DNA from: Ruminococcaceae bacterium UBA6855 | GTDB lineage: Bacteria > Bacillota > Clostridia > Oscillospirales > Acutalibacteraceae | Assembly: GCA_002451755.1 (NCBI GenBank) | Contig: DKDF01000058.1 | Location: 2,541-10,970 of the forward strand | Length of the DNA: 8,430 bases | Direction: 5' to 3' | Shown: positions 1 to 6,251 of the stretch, one piece after another | Position numbering within the stretch: position 1 is the first letter of the stretch | Layout of the letters: every line of letters starts with the position of its first letter | The notes under the pieces: model-generated | Told to the model about the DNA's origin: nothing | The model's database searches: none | Seen by the model: the letters and a program-made list of their open reading frames with translations, nothing else | Made by a program: the position numbers and the translations under genes

Positions 1-1064
1 CTATCCATGCCCTGCGCGGTGTCATAAATGACCCCGACATAGCGCATCTTTTTCTCATCCGTATCGGCGATGCCGTCAAGTATGCCGGAGGCGTAGCCTT
101 TTATAGTGGTCAGCGGGGTGCCGAGATCGTGCGAGATGCCGGCGATGAGCTGCATTCTGTTCTCTTCGTATTTCTGCTGCTGCTCGACCGACTCCTTGAG
201 CCGCTGGCGCATCTCTTCGAAATCCGCGCAGACCTGACCTATCTCGTTTTTGGAGCTGTAGGGCACTTTATAGTCGAGGTTGCCGTCGCGCAGCTCATGG
301 GTAGCCGTCTGGAGTATGGTCATCGGCTCCATGATGCTCTTGAGCATGAGAATGACGAGCAAACCGTTTGTTATGATTATCGCGACGACCGCAACGACCG
401 CTGCGATGGCGATGACATTGTTGCCCTTTATCGGTATCTCGGAGCTGCCGCTGTAGACTCCGGAGCTGACGATTGCGTTTAGATTTTTGTTGACGACGAT
501 TATTTTCACAACGCCCTCACCCTCGACGGAAAAGACATCGGTGACGACCGTTCCGCTGTCGTCTGAGGTGACGAACGGGCTGTTAATATCGCTCAGGCTC
601 TTGCCACAGATATCAATAACCGCGCCGACCATCTCATAGACATCCGCTTCTACAGTCTTGTATATTATCTCGTCGTTCGCGAGAATCATAATATCCGAGC
701 CGTCTCTCTGAATATTCGCACATGCGCCGAGAACGGCGTCGCTTATTCTGTCCTCCATGCCGCTGCCGGACTTGGTTATCCCCGCTCTGAGCGGCGCGAT
801 ACGCTTTTTATCCATCGCGCCGAGCCTGTCGGTATCGCTCTTTTTCGGGGTCTTTATCTTGTCCTCAAGCGATGAGACATTGAACTGCGTCTTATAAAGC
901 AGGTAAGAGCCGAACGACGGGTCGAACGACATCTTCGATGTCGAAAAATATGTTATGGACAATGTGGTCAGCAATATGACCGCGGTTATAATAGCCACGG
1001 GGATGATGACCATAAGCATATTGGACACGACAAGTTTGTTTCTGATAGACATATTTTTGAGCAC
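1..1064 (-). CDS. Sensor histidine kinase, N-terminal part (runs off left edge)
   Basis: This is the membrane sensor of a two-component system, which autophosphorylates on histidine and passes phosphate to a response regulator. The visible 354 residues run in order: membrane helix 1 at about 10-39, an extracytoplasmic sensing segment at about 40-213, membrane helix 2 at about 214-242, a HAMP linker at about 240-292, and the HisKA dimerisation helix with the phospho-acceptor His312 in the motif GISHDLGTPLT. The usual Arg or Lys of SHDL(R/K)TP is Gly here. The catalytic ATPase domain must lie beyond position 1. I chose the GTG at 1062-1064 because a strong AAGGAGA sits 6 bases upstream; the in-frame ATG at 1050-1052 is too far from it. 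No response regulator precedes the gene, so any partner is probably further left. I do not recognise the sensing domain, and the ligand is unknown. Confidence 0.93.
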   Translation of the reverse strand, partial: MLKNMSIRNKLVVSNMLMVIIPVAIITAVILLTTLSITYFSTSKMSFDPSFGSYLLYKTQFNVSSLEDKIKTPKKSDTDRLGAMDKKRIAPLRAGITKSGSGMEDRISDAVLGACANIQRDGSDIMILANDEIIYKTVEADVYEMVGAVIDICGKSLSDINSPFVTSDDSGTVVTDVFSVEGEGVVKIIVVNKNLNAIVSSGVYSGSSEIPIKGNNVIAIAAVVAVVAIIITNGLLVILMLKSIMEPMTILQTATHELRDGNLDYKVPYSSKNEIGQVCADFEEMRQRLKESVEQQQKYEENRMQLIAGISHDLGTPLTTIKGYASGILDGIADTDEKKMRYVGVIYDTAQGMD

Positions 1065-1070
1065 GGATAT

Positions 1071-1081
1071 TCTCCTTTTTT
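1071..1081 (-). promoter_or_regulatory. Ribosome binding site of the histidine kinase
   Basis: Read on the minus strand this is an A-run followed by GGAGA, ending 6 bases before the GTG at 1064. It decides the start in favour of GTG over the ATG twelve bases downstream. No convincing -35/-10 pair was found for either direction in the 80-bp divergent gap 1065-1144. Confidence 0.75.
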
Positions 1082-1144
1082 GAAAAGGTTTTCCACCGCC
1101 GCAAACGCGGAATATCGAAGCATCTGCGGTCAAAAATAAGCTCG

Positions 1145-1567
1145 GTGATGATATTGAAAAACGGGTTTCGCTATGTCTTTGTCTTTCTCCTCGGCGCGGT
1201 AATATACAACCTCGTCGAGGTGATTTTCCGCGGCTACACGCACTGGTCGATGTCCGTAGCCGGCGGCTCGGTGCTGCTGATTTTTTATCTTCTGAGCGAC
1301 TGGCTCGCCGCGCTTCACCCCGTGATAGGCGGCATGATAGGCGCGCTCGTGATAACCTGCATCGAGCTTATCGCCGGGGTGATATTCAACATTCTGCTCG
1401 GGCAGGATGTCTGGGACTATTCGAATATGCCGCTGAATTTTCTCGGGCAAATCTGCCTGCCGTTTTCGGCAGTTTGGTTCATTCTCTATTTCCCGGCGGA
1501 ATACCTGTGCCTCGCGCTCAAAAGAAAATTCGAGCCGAAAGAGCAAAATCAGTTCGAGGCGATGTAA
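1145..1567 (+). CDS. CmpB-type 'ABC-transporter type IV' family membrane protein (PF06541)
   Basis: This is a 140-residue integral membrane protein with four hydrophobic segments, at about 9-28, 36-56, 58-85 and 98-124, and a charged tail. Two blocks match the family I know as PF06541, 'putative ABC-transporter type IV': RGYTHWSM at 29-36 and the segment around 89-107 containing VWDYSN, LGQICLPF and flanking residues. The family is common in Clostridia. Its biochemical role is not established, and the ABC-transporter label is historical. The start is a GTG at 1145 directly followed by ATG at 1148; neither has a clear Shine-Dalgarno site, so either could be used. The gene is divergent from the histidine kinase. 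Its last 19 bases, including the TAA, overlap the end of the amidase gene on the other strand. Family assignment is confident; function is open. Confidence 0.88.
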   Translation: MMILKNGFRYVFVFLLGAVIYNLVEVIFRGYTHWSMSVAGGSVLLIFYLLSDWLAALHPVIGGMIGALVITCIELIAGVIFNILLGQDVWDYSNMPLNFLGQICLPFSAVWFILYFPAEYLCLALKRKFEPKEQNQFEAM

Positions 1568-4407
1568 TCGGCGATGCCGTCGACCGTCGCCTGAGCGAGC
1601 TTCTCCTGGACGGAATCCGACCAGAGGAGCTTGCACTCGCTGATATTGCTGACGAAGCCGTATTCTATGAGCACGGCGGGGCACTCCTCGATTCTCGTCA
1701 CGCGGAACGGATACATATTCGTGCCGCGGTCTATCTTATTCAGAGTCGCCGAGCCTGCGCCCGAATATATGCTGCTCTTATAGGCGGAGACTATCCGCTT
1801 ATGAACAGCTGACGCCAGCGGGAACGAATATGCCTGATAGTAATATGCAGTAGTGCCCATCGGACTTGCGCTCTCGCTCGAGTCGCAGTGGACGGCGATA
1901 AACATATCGGGGTTCTTCGTCCTGCCCATATTCGCGCGGGCGTCGAGAGAAACATATGTGTCATTAGAGCGCGTCATAATTACAGTTGCACCGCGGGCTT
2001 CGAGCTTCGCTTTTATCTTCTGGGCAAGGAGCAGGTTTATCTGCTTCTCGTATTTTTTGGAGCTGTTGGGGTTATATGCGCATATCGCGCCGGAATCGTT
2101 GCCGCCGTGACCCGCGTCTATCATAATGACGCTGCCGCTGAGCGACGAAGCGGGCTTCGCCTTGATTTTGAGTGTAAGGCAGCCGTCCGAAGTATATCCG
2201 ACGGAATAGCCGTAAAATCTGCCGGGGGTCTTGAGGGTCAGGCGCAAGGTCAGCGTTTTCGCCTTGCTGTCCGTTATCCACTGGGCGGCGGAGACTATCT
2301 TGCTGCCGGAGACATTGACTTTGCCGACAACATTGCCGGAATGGCTGAAGGTGATATCAACATATTTCCCATTGAACGCCGTCACGGCATAGAGCGAGCC
2401 GCCCGAAGCCTGCGACGAAGGGATATACGACTGGTTCTTGACCGCGACATTGAACGGAACTTTCCATGTGAAGCCGAATTTTATAGTAGTCGCGTCGGAG
2501 TTTGAAGAGCTCGAAACTACAGACACCTTGTTCTGCGGAAGATTGTAGCCCTGAGCTATCAATTTTGTCTTGCTCGCAAGTATATTTCTGCCGCTGGCGA
2601 GGCGGTAATATTTGCTGCCGCCGTAAGTATATTCGCTCGAAATATAATCAAACGTTCCCGCCGGGAGCGGAGAGCTGTACGGCACGCAGTCGTCAACTAC
2701 ATTAGCGGGCATAGTCTCGCAGAGCGAGGTTATCTCGCACATCTTCGATCTGCCCGCAACACCCGCATAGGCATAAGGAGTGAGCATCTTTGACGGGTCG
2801 AAATCGACATTGCCGCCCGTGCCTCCGTCGGTAGTGTCGGACGGTTTATCGGTTGACGGATGCTCGGTGGTATCCGGCTGGGTCGGGGTCGGGTCGGGAG
2901 TCGGAATAACCGCGCTGACGCTGACGCTCGCGCCGCTCATCGTGGCGGAGAGTCCGTTGAAGCTCGCATATACTTTTATTCTTCCGAGCGACTGCACTTT
3001 TGATGTGCTCGCGGGAATTGAAATCTTGCCGCTGTAGACGGCGAAATCCGAGTTTTCGTCGAGCTTTGTGCCGTTTTCGTCCTGAACAAAATCAGACTGC
3101 TGCTTGAGCTTCACTTTCGTGCCGCCGAGGCTCGCCGTAACATCCGAGCCCTTGAGTGCGGTCGCGGTGACGGTGATGCTGCTGCCGCCCGGCACTTCCA
3201 TAGATTTTGTCGGGGTCATCGACTCGAGTATTTTTATTTCATATGTAACGGTATATTTATGAGTCTTTCCCTTATGTTCAAAGCTGAATTCGTTCTTTCC
3301 GACCTTGAGTTCGGATTCGAACGAGAAATCGCCGTTTGCTTCGCGTTTTACATCTTTGCCGTTGAGCTTCAAGGGACTCAGCGGGCTGCTGGAACCTGTA
3401 AAAGTGATTTTCGATTCGTTTGTGGTCTTTGTGCTGCCCTCAAAATTTCTGAGCTCAAAGTCTTTTTCAAGCTCCTCGCGGCTGCGCTCCGCGATATATT
3501 TGAGAACAGCCGAAGCGAGGGAATTATCCGACGAGAAGAACTCATAGTCGTACATGACCGTTCCCATGCAGGAGTCAAGCGAATCGCAGGCATCGAGCTG
3601 TTCGGTTATCATCATCGCCTCGTCCGTGCCGTCGGATGCAAAGAGATCCGCACGCACAGCCGCCGCGAAGCTCAGCCCGCTCCCGCGCGCGGAGTCGTTC
3701 ACCTGCTCGAGCGAAGAGACATATTTTTCGCCAGCCGAGGACTTGTCCGCCGGAAAGCTTATAAGAAAATCCGCGAATCTTGAGTCGAGCACAGCCGCGC
3801 AGTCCGCCGCATTTGAAGCATCGGCAAAGAGCGCCGCGCTGACTTTTTTATTTTCGGAATGGAGAGTGCCGACAGCGCTCTTTCTCTGCTCGGCGGTCAT
3901 ATCGCCGGAGAACGCCACGCAGTCGAAACTGCTTCCGAGCGAAGATAATTCGTCTTTTCCGAACTCGGTACCGCCGTAAACAAGGCAGACATAAAGTCCC
4001 TGTTCTTTCGCCTTTTCTGAGAGCACTGAAATGACATCTATTTTCCCGTCCGAGCAGGCAAATCCGCTCTCTTCGGGGACTGCAATAAACACCGAATCAA
4101 AGCCCTTATTTTTTATATCCTCCGCCGCTTTCGCTATTATATCGGAGTTCGTTTTTATATCAGAAGAGGACGAAAGACCGAGCTTGTCCGTTCTGACAAA
4201 AATTGCGGAAAGCTTCGCGGGTCGCGAGGTGACGAATTGGACATTGCTGCCGTCATCGCCGGTGACTTCTGTCGTGCCCGGCTTTTTGCCGCCGAGGAAC
4301 GACAGGATTTTATCCGTGCCGACTATGCCCGCGCTCACCGCCATGCTAAGGAGCAGCAGAACAGCGACTGACATTACTATTACGGCATTTCTCTTTCCTT
4401 TCGTCAT
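1549..4407 (-). CDS. Exported multidomain N-acetylmuramoyl-L-alanine amidase (Amidase_3)
   Basis: This 952-residue cell-wall enzyme should cut the bond between N-acetylmuramic acid and the stem peptide. In order it has: a basic start and hydrophobic signal or anchor at 8-28; a barrel-like region at about 62-310 resembling degenerate GHL10; an Ig-like beta domain at about 333-392; a second beta domain at about 396-500; a Pro/Thr/Asp linker at about 501-535; a beta-rich region at about 540-750, whose 545-620 part looks SH3-like; and a C-terminal Amidase_3 domain at about 757-950. Expected zinc ligands are present at His767 (DAGHGG), Glu787 and His840 (AVHCD), with catalytic Glu915 in VLIEYGFVSN, so the enzyme should be active. 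The ATG has GGAGGG 8 bases upstream. It lies 75 bp after the GHL10 gene, probably co-transcribed or with an added internal promoter. Its end overlaps the PF06541 gene. The amidase call is firm; the other domain calls are by eye. Confidence 0.95.
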   Translation of the reverse strand: MTKGKRNAVIVMSVAVLLLLSMAVSAGIVGTDKILSFLGGKKPGTTEVTGDDGSNVQFVTSRPAKLSAIFVRTDKLGLSSSSDIKTNSDIIAKAAEDIKNKGFDSVFIAVPEESGFACSDGKIDVISVLSEKAKEQGLYVCLVYGGTEFGKDELSSLGSSFDCVAFSGDMTAEQRKSAVGTLHSENKKVSAALFADASNAADCAAVLDSRFADFLISFPADKSSAGEKYVSSLEQVNDSARGSGLSFAAAVRADLFASDGTDEAMMITEQLDACDSLDSCMGTVMYDYEFFSSDNSLASAVLKYIAERSREELEKDFELRNFEGSTKTTNESKITFTGSSSPLSPLKLNGKDVKREANGDFSFESELKVGKNEFSFEHKGKTHKYTVTYEIKILESMTPTKSMEVPGGSSITVTATALKGSDVTASLGGTKVKLKQQSDFVQDENGTKLDENSDFAVYSGKISIPASTSKVQSLGRIKVYASFNGLSATMSGASVSVSAVIPTPDPTPTQPDTTEHPSTDKPSDTTDGGTGGNVDFDPSKMLTPYAYAGVAGRSKMCEITSLCETMPANVVDDCVPYSSPLPAGTFDYISSEYTYGGSKYYRLASGRNILASKTKLIAQGYNLPQNKVSVVSSSSNSDATTIKFGFTWKVPFNVAVKNQSYIPSSQASGGSLYAVTAFNGKYVDITFSHSGNVVGKVNVSGSKIVSAAQWITDSKAKTLTLRLTLKTPGRFYGYSVGYTSDGCLTLKIKAKPASSLSGSVIMIDAGHGGNDSGAICAYNPNSSKKYEKQINLLLAQKIKAKLEARGATVIMTRSNDTYVSLDARANMGRTKNPDMFIAVHCDSSESASPMGTTAYYYQAYSFPLASAVHKRIVSAYKSSIYSGAGSATLNKIDRGTNMYPFRVTRIEECPAVLIEYGFVSNISECKLLWSDSVQEKLAQATVDGIADYIASN
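1558..2139 (-). other. Amidase_3 catalytic domain
   Basis: This covers residues about 757-950 of the amidase. The sequence opens with a beta strand into DAGHGG (His767), continues with the KYEKQINL helix holding Glu787, then MFIAVHCD with His840, and closes with VLIEYGFVSN holding Glu915. These are the three zinc ligands and the catalytic glutamate known for this family, in the right order and at normal spacing. Confidence 0.93.
3478..4224 (-). other. Degenerate GHL10-like barrel inside the amidase
   Basis: This covers residues about 62-310 of the amidase. It follows the strand/helix rhythm of the neighbouring GHL10 protein. LSAIFVRT corresponds to IRAVWISC; the helix and strand ending GFDSVFIAV correspond to those ending LNTVFVHV; IDVISVLSEKAKEQGLYVCL corresponds to FDPLKVMVECAHRAGLKIHA; and VMYDYEFF corresponds to PQVYFGFE. 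Where the enzyme has GIHIDDY, this protein has CVAFSGD, so the acidic pair is not conserved. My reading is a non-catalytic or binding barrel. Homology is inferred from eye alignment only. Confidence 0.5.
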
Positions 4408-4421
4408 TTCGTTTGCCCTCC
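4408..4421 (-). promoter_or_regulatory. Ribosome binding site of the amidase
   Basis: On the minus strand GGAGGG (4416-4421) lies 8 bases before the ATG at 4405-4407. This is a strong, well-placed site that fixes the start ahead of the signal sequence. Confidence 0.8.
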
Positions 4422-4481
4422 GTCAGAAAAGTTTTCGCCAAAAAGGATATGATATCCCCAATTTATAATAAGACAGTATAT

Positions 4482-4490
4482 ATTATAACA
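4482..4490 (-). promoter_or_regulatory. Possible extended -10 promoter for the amidase
   Basis: On the minus strand the bases read TGTTATAAT, a perfect -10 box with the extended TG element. It overlaps the stop codon of the GHL10 gene. No recognisable -35 lies 16-18 bases upstream, which extended -10 promoters can tolerate. It would give a leader of roughly 65-70 bases and let the amidase be made independently of GHL10. The area is AT-rich, so chance is a real alternative. Confidence 0.4.
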
Positions 4491-5679
4491 TATTTTCGAG
4501 ATTTTGCATTTCTTTTTTTGCGTTTTCGTTGATTTTTCCGAACATATATGAATATGAAAAAAGCGCGAATCCGCAATAGGCATTGAGCGGACGGACGAAA
4601 GACAGCTGGCGGGCGATAATATCACTGTTCTCCGCCCACTCGGAGCTCCCCGACCGAGCGTTTTTATCCTGAGTCCCGCACTTATAGGCGGCAAGACCCC
4701 AGATTATCCCGACGCGCCCGTCGGAGACAGAAGCCCAGCGTTTTGCTGTTTTTTCAAACGGCAGAGACTGATTTTCAAAGCCGAAATAGACCTGCGGAAT
4801 AATATAATCGGCATAGCCCGGAGTCGAGAGCCACAGCTCGACATCCGCGAACAGAGCGTTTTCGTTGCCGTCGATGTTGCCCGCGGGGCTTATCGAAAAT
4901 ATCTTGTCGCTGCCGTAGCTTTTGACGAGCGAATAAAGACCCGCAGCAAACGCGCTGACGCTGTCGCGCCGCCACTCGTTGAGTCCTTTATCCCCGCCGT
5001 CGGAGACATAAGCTTCGTATTCCGCGCGGTCTATGCTCTCGTCGCGCGTGGGGTAGAAATAGTCGTCGATATGTATGCCGTCGACCTCATAGCCGTCCAA
5101 AATTTCGCGCACGCCGTCATATATCAGCGCGTGGACATCGGTTGACGCGGGGTCAAAATATATCCCGTTTTTGAGTTGGATAACAGCATCCGTACCGATG
5201 AGCTTTTTCGCCGGGCTCCCCTGCGGCAGAGAGTCAATATTATCGGACGAGCTGACGCGAAACGGATTTATCCACGCGTGAATTTTGAGTCCTGCTCTAT
5301 GGGCGCATTCGACCATCACTTTCAGCGGGTCGAAGCCCGGGTCACTCCCCTTGCAGGAATATTTTGACCACGGAAAAAGCTTCGACGGATAGACGGCATC
5401 GGCAAAGGCGCGGACATGGACAAAAACCGTGTTGAGCTTCATATCGGCGACATTATTAAACATCTCCTCCGCCCGCTCGCGGAATTTTTCTTCGCCCTGA
5501 GCTGCATCCGGCAGCTCGTAGCAGCTTATCCACACGGCGCGAATCTCATCGGGCTTCGGAGTGTAAACGGCGGAAGTTTCCGCTGTGCTATCGCTCGTCT
5601 GTTCCGGAAGTTTCGCGGGAGTCAGGGCGCATGAACAGAGCAGGCAAAAAAGAACAATGCAGGCAAAAAGGCGTTTCAT
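4483..5679 (-). CDS. Lipoprotein glycoside hydrolase of the GHL10 / DUF187 family
   Basis: This is a 398-residue predicted lipoprotein: a hydrophobic signal at 4-16, lipobox LCSC with Cys17 as the likely lipidated residue, and a Ser/Thr/Pro-rich tether to about 44. A single GHL10 (PF02638) barrel fills the rest. Family marks are IRAVWISCYELP at 46-57, VFVHVRAFADAVYPSKLFPW at 85-104, HAWINPFR at 134-141, VDGIHIDDYFYP at 199-210 with the acidic pair Asp205/Asp206, FSISPAGNID at 261-270 and YIIPQVYFGF at 292-301. Members include B. subtilis YngK and E. coli DigH (YddW); the latter acts on peptidoglycan glycans stripped of peptides. The substrate here is inferred from that relative and from the adjoining amidase gene. 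AAAGGAG lies 9 bases before the ATG. A terminator separates it from the upstream Rrf2 gene, so transcription should start in the short gap 5680-5732, where I see no clear promoter. Confidence 0.93.
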   Translation of the reverse strand: MKRLFACIVLFCLLCSCALTPAKLPEQTSDSTAETSAVYTPKPDEIRAVWISCYELPDAAQGEEKFRERAEEMFNNVADMKLNTVFVHVRAFADAVYPSKLFPWSKYSCKGSDPGFDPLKVMVECAHRAGLKIHAWINPFRVSSSDNIDSLPQGSPAKKLIGTDAVIQLKNGIYFDPASTDVHALIYDGVREILDGYEVDGIHIDDYFYPTRDESIDRAEYEAYVSDGGDKGLNEWRRDSVSAFAAGLYSLVKSYGSDKIFSISPAGNIDGNENALFADVELWLSTPGYADYIIPQVYFGFENQSLPFEKTAKRWASVSDGRVGIIWGLAAYKCGTQDKNARSGSSEWAENSDIIARQLSFVRPLNAYCGFALFSYSYMFGKINENAKKEMQNLENML

Positions 5680-5695
5680 TTTTTATTTCTCCTTT
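5680..5695 (-). promoter_or_regulatory. Ribosome binding site of the GHL10 gene
   Basis: AAAGGAG (5689-5695 on the minus strand) sits 9 bases before the ATG at 5677-5679. The gap between this site and the upstream terminator is only about 40 bases, so the promoter must be compact or overlap the terminator. Confidence 0.75.
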
Positions 5696-5717
5696 GTTTT
5701 TTGTCTGCTATATATCT

Positions 5718-5732
5718 ATGCGTGTCCCGCAT
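5718..5732. repeat. Short inverted repeat between terminator and GHL10 start
   Basis: The bases atgcg and cgcat flank five bases (tgtcc), a perfect 5+5 inverted repeat. It sits just past the terminator T-run and upstream of the GHL10 gene, where its promoter should be. It could be a regulator half-site pair or a small hairpin, but arms this short occur by chance. Confidence 0.3.
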
Positions 5733-5769
5733 AAAAAAGTCAGAAGCCGCTGCAAAACACAGCGGCTTC
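5733..5769 (-). terminator. Intrinsic terminator of the Rrf2 gene
   Basis: A perfect 10-bp stem pairs 5743-5752 (gaagccgctg) with 5760-5769 around a 7-base loop. Read on the minus strand it is followed closely by six T residues (5733-5738). It lies 15 bases beyond the stop codon of the Rrf2 gene and should end that transcript before the GHL10 gene. The plus-strand reading has no T-run, so it works in one direction. Confidence 0.88.
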
Positions 5770-5783
5770 CGAAAAAACATATC

Positions 5784-6197
5784 TTATTTTATATTCCCGT
5801 CAATGACATCGCGCAGGCTCACGCCGTCGAGATATTCATTGATAACGCGCTCGAGTCCCTGCCAGAGCGGCAGAGTCAAACAATCCGCGCAGCGCGGACA
5901 CTCGTTCGACTTACTGTCGAGGCACGCCACGGGCGCAAGGCTGCCCTCGGTGAGGCGCAGTATCTCGCCGACAGGGATATCCTCCGGCTCGCGTGCAAGA
6001 CGGTAGCCGCCCTGAAATCCGCGCGAAGTCTTCAAAACCCCGTCGCCCGTTAAAGCGGGCACAATCTGTTCGAGATATTTTTTCGATATATCCTGCCTTG
6101 CGGCAATATCCTTGAGGGCAACGAAGCCGTCGCCCTGATTTTCATACAAATCGATAAGCAGACGCATGGCATAGCGTCCCTTTGTGGAGATCTTCAA
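5784..6197 (-). CDS. Rrf2-family transcriptional regulator with cysteine cluster
   Basis: This 137-residue protein has the normal length and layout of Rrf2 regulators (relatives IscR, NsrR, CymR). The N-terminus KISTKGRYAMRLLIDLY leads into a winged helix-turn-helix at about 26-68, including the recognition-helix region SKKYLEQIVPAL and the wing GFQGGYRLAR. A dimerisation helix follows at about 110-122. Cys92, Cys100, Cys103 and Cys106 stand where iron-sulfur-binding members carry their ligands, so a redox or Fe-S sensor is likely, though unproven. The start is a TTG at 6195-6197, chosen because an AGAGGTGATT site is ideally placed and the family begins MKIST. The gene has its own promoter and terminator and is probably transcribed alone. 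The usual cysteine desulfurase and scaffold genes do not follow it, so its targets are not visible here. Confidence 0.93.
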   Translation of the reverse strand: MKISTKGRYAMRLLIDLYENQGDGFVALKDIAARQDISKKYLEQIVPALTGDGVLKTSRGFQGGYRLAREPEDIPVGEILRLTEGSLAPVACLDSKSNECPRCADCLTLPLWQGLERVINEYLDGVSLRDVIDGNIK

Positions 6198-6200
6198 TCA

Positions 6201-6210
6201 AATCACCTCT
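6201..6210 (-). promoter_or_regulatory. Ribosome binding site of the Rrf2 gene, deciding a TTG start
   Basis: AGAGGTGATT on the minus strand pairs well with the 16S rRNA end. Its AGGTG core is 6 bases from the TTG at 6197. With no ATG or GTG at a suitable distance, it fixes the unusual start codon. Confidence 0.82.
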
Positions 6211-6218
6211 TTTTGGCG

Positions 6219-6247
6219 AGTATAGCACAAATTCCGTCGATTTTCAA
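6219..6247 (-). promoter_or_regulatory. Sigma-A-type promoter of the Rrf2 gene
   Basis: On the minus strand TTGAAA (6242-6247) is separated by exactly 17 bases from TATACT (6219-6224), and TG stands one base before the -10 (extended form). The -35 begins only 5 bases past the stop of the upstream oxidoreductase gene. Transcription would start near 6212, leaving a leader of about 15 bases. The 17-base spacer is where an autoregulatory operator could lie, but I see no clear palindrome. Confidence 0.78.
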
Positions 6248-6251
6248 GCAA

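Noticed and set aside
1079..1116. A promoter for the PF06541 gene starting at TTGAAA (1080-1085)
   Set aside because: The nearest -10-like bases (AATATC at 1111) are 25 bases away, too far for a normal promoter.
1130..1684. A 184-codon minus-strand open frame over the PF06541 gene
   Set aside because: The plus-strand reading gives a hydrophobic protein with clear family blocks, whereas this frame is Arg/His/Tyr-rich with no recognisable motif.
1888..3783. Several plus-strand open frames of 80-205 codons (such as 1888-2505 and 3259-3783) across the amidase gene
   Set aside because: All lie opposite the amidase, which has intact motifs through its full length; their translations resemble no protein family and they lack ribosome sites.
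4440..4457. A terminator between the GHL10 and amidase genes
   Set aside because: The stem is only 5 bp of mostly A-T pairs with a 3-base loop; too weak to list as a terminator, though mentioned as a possible attenuator.
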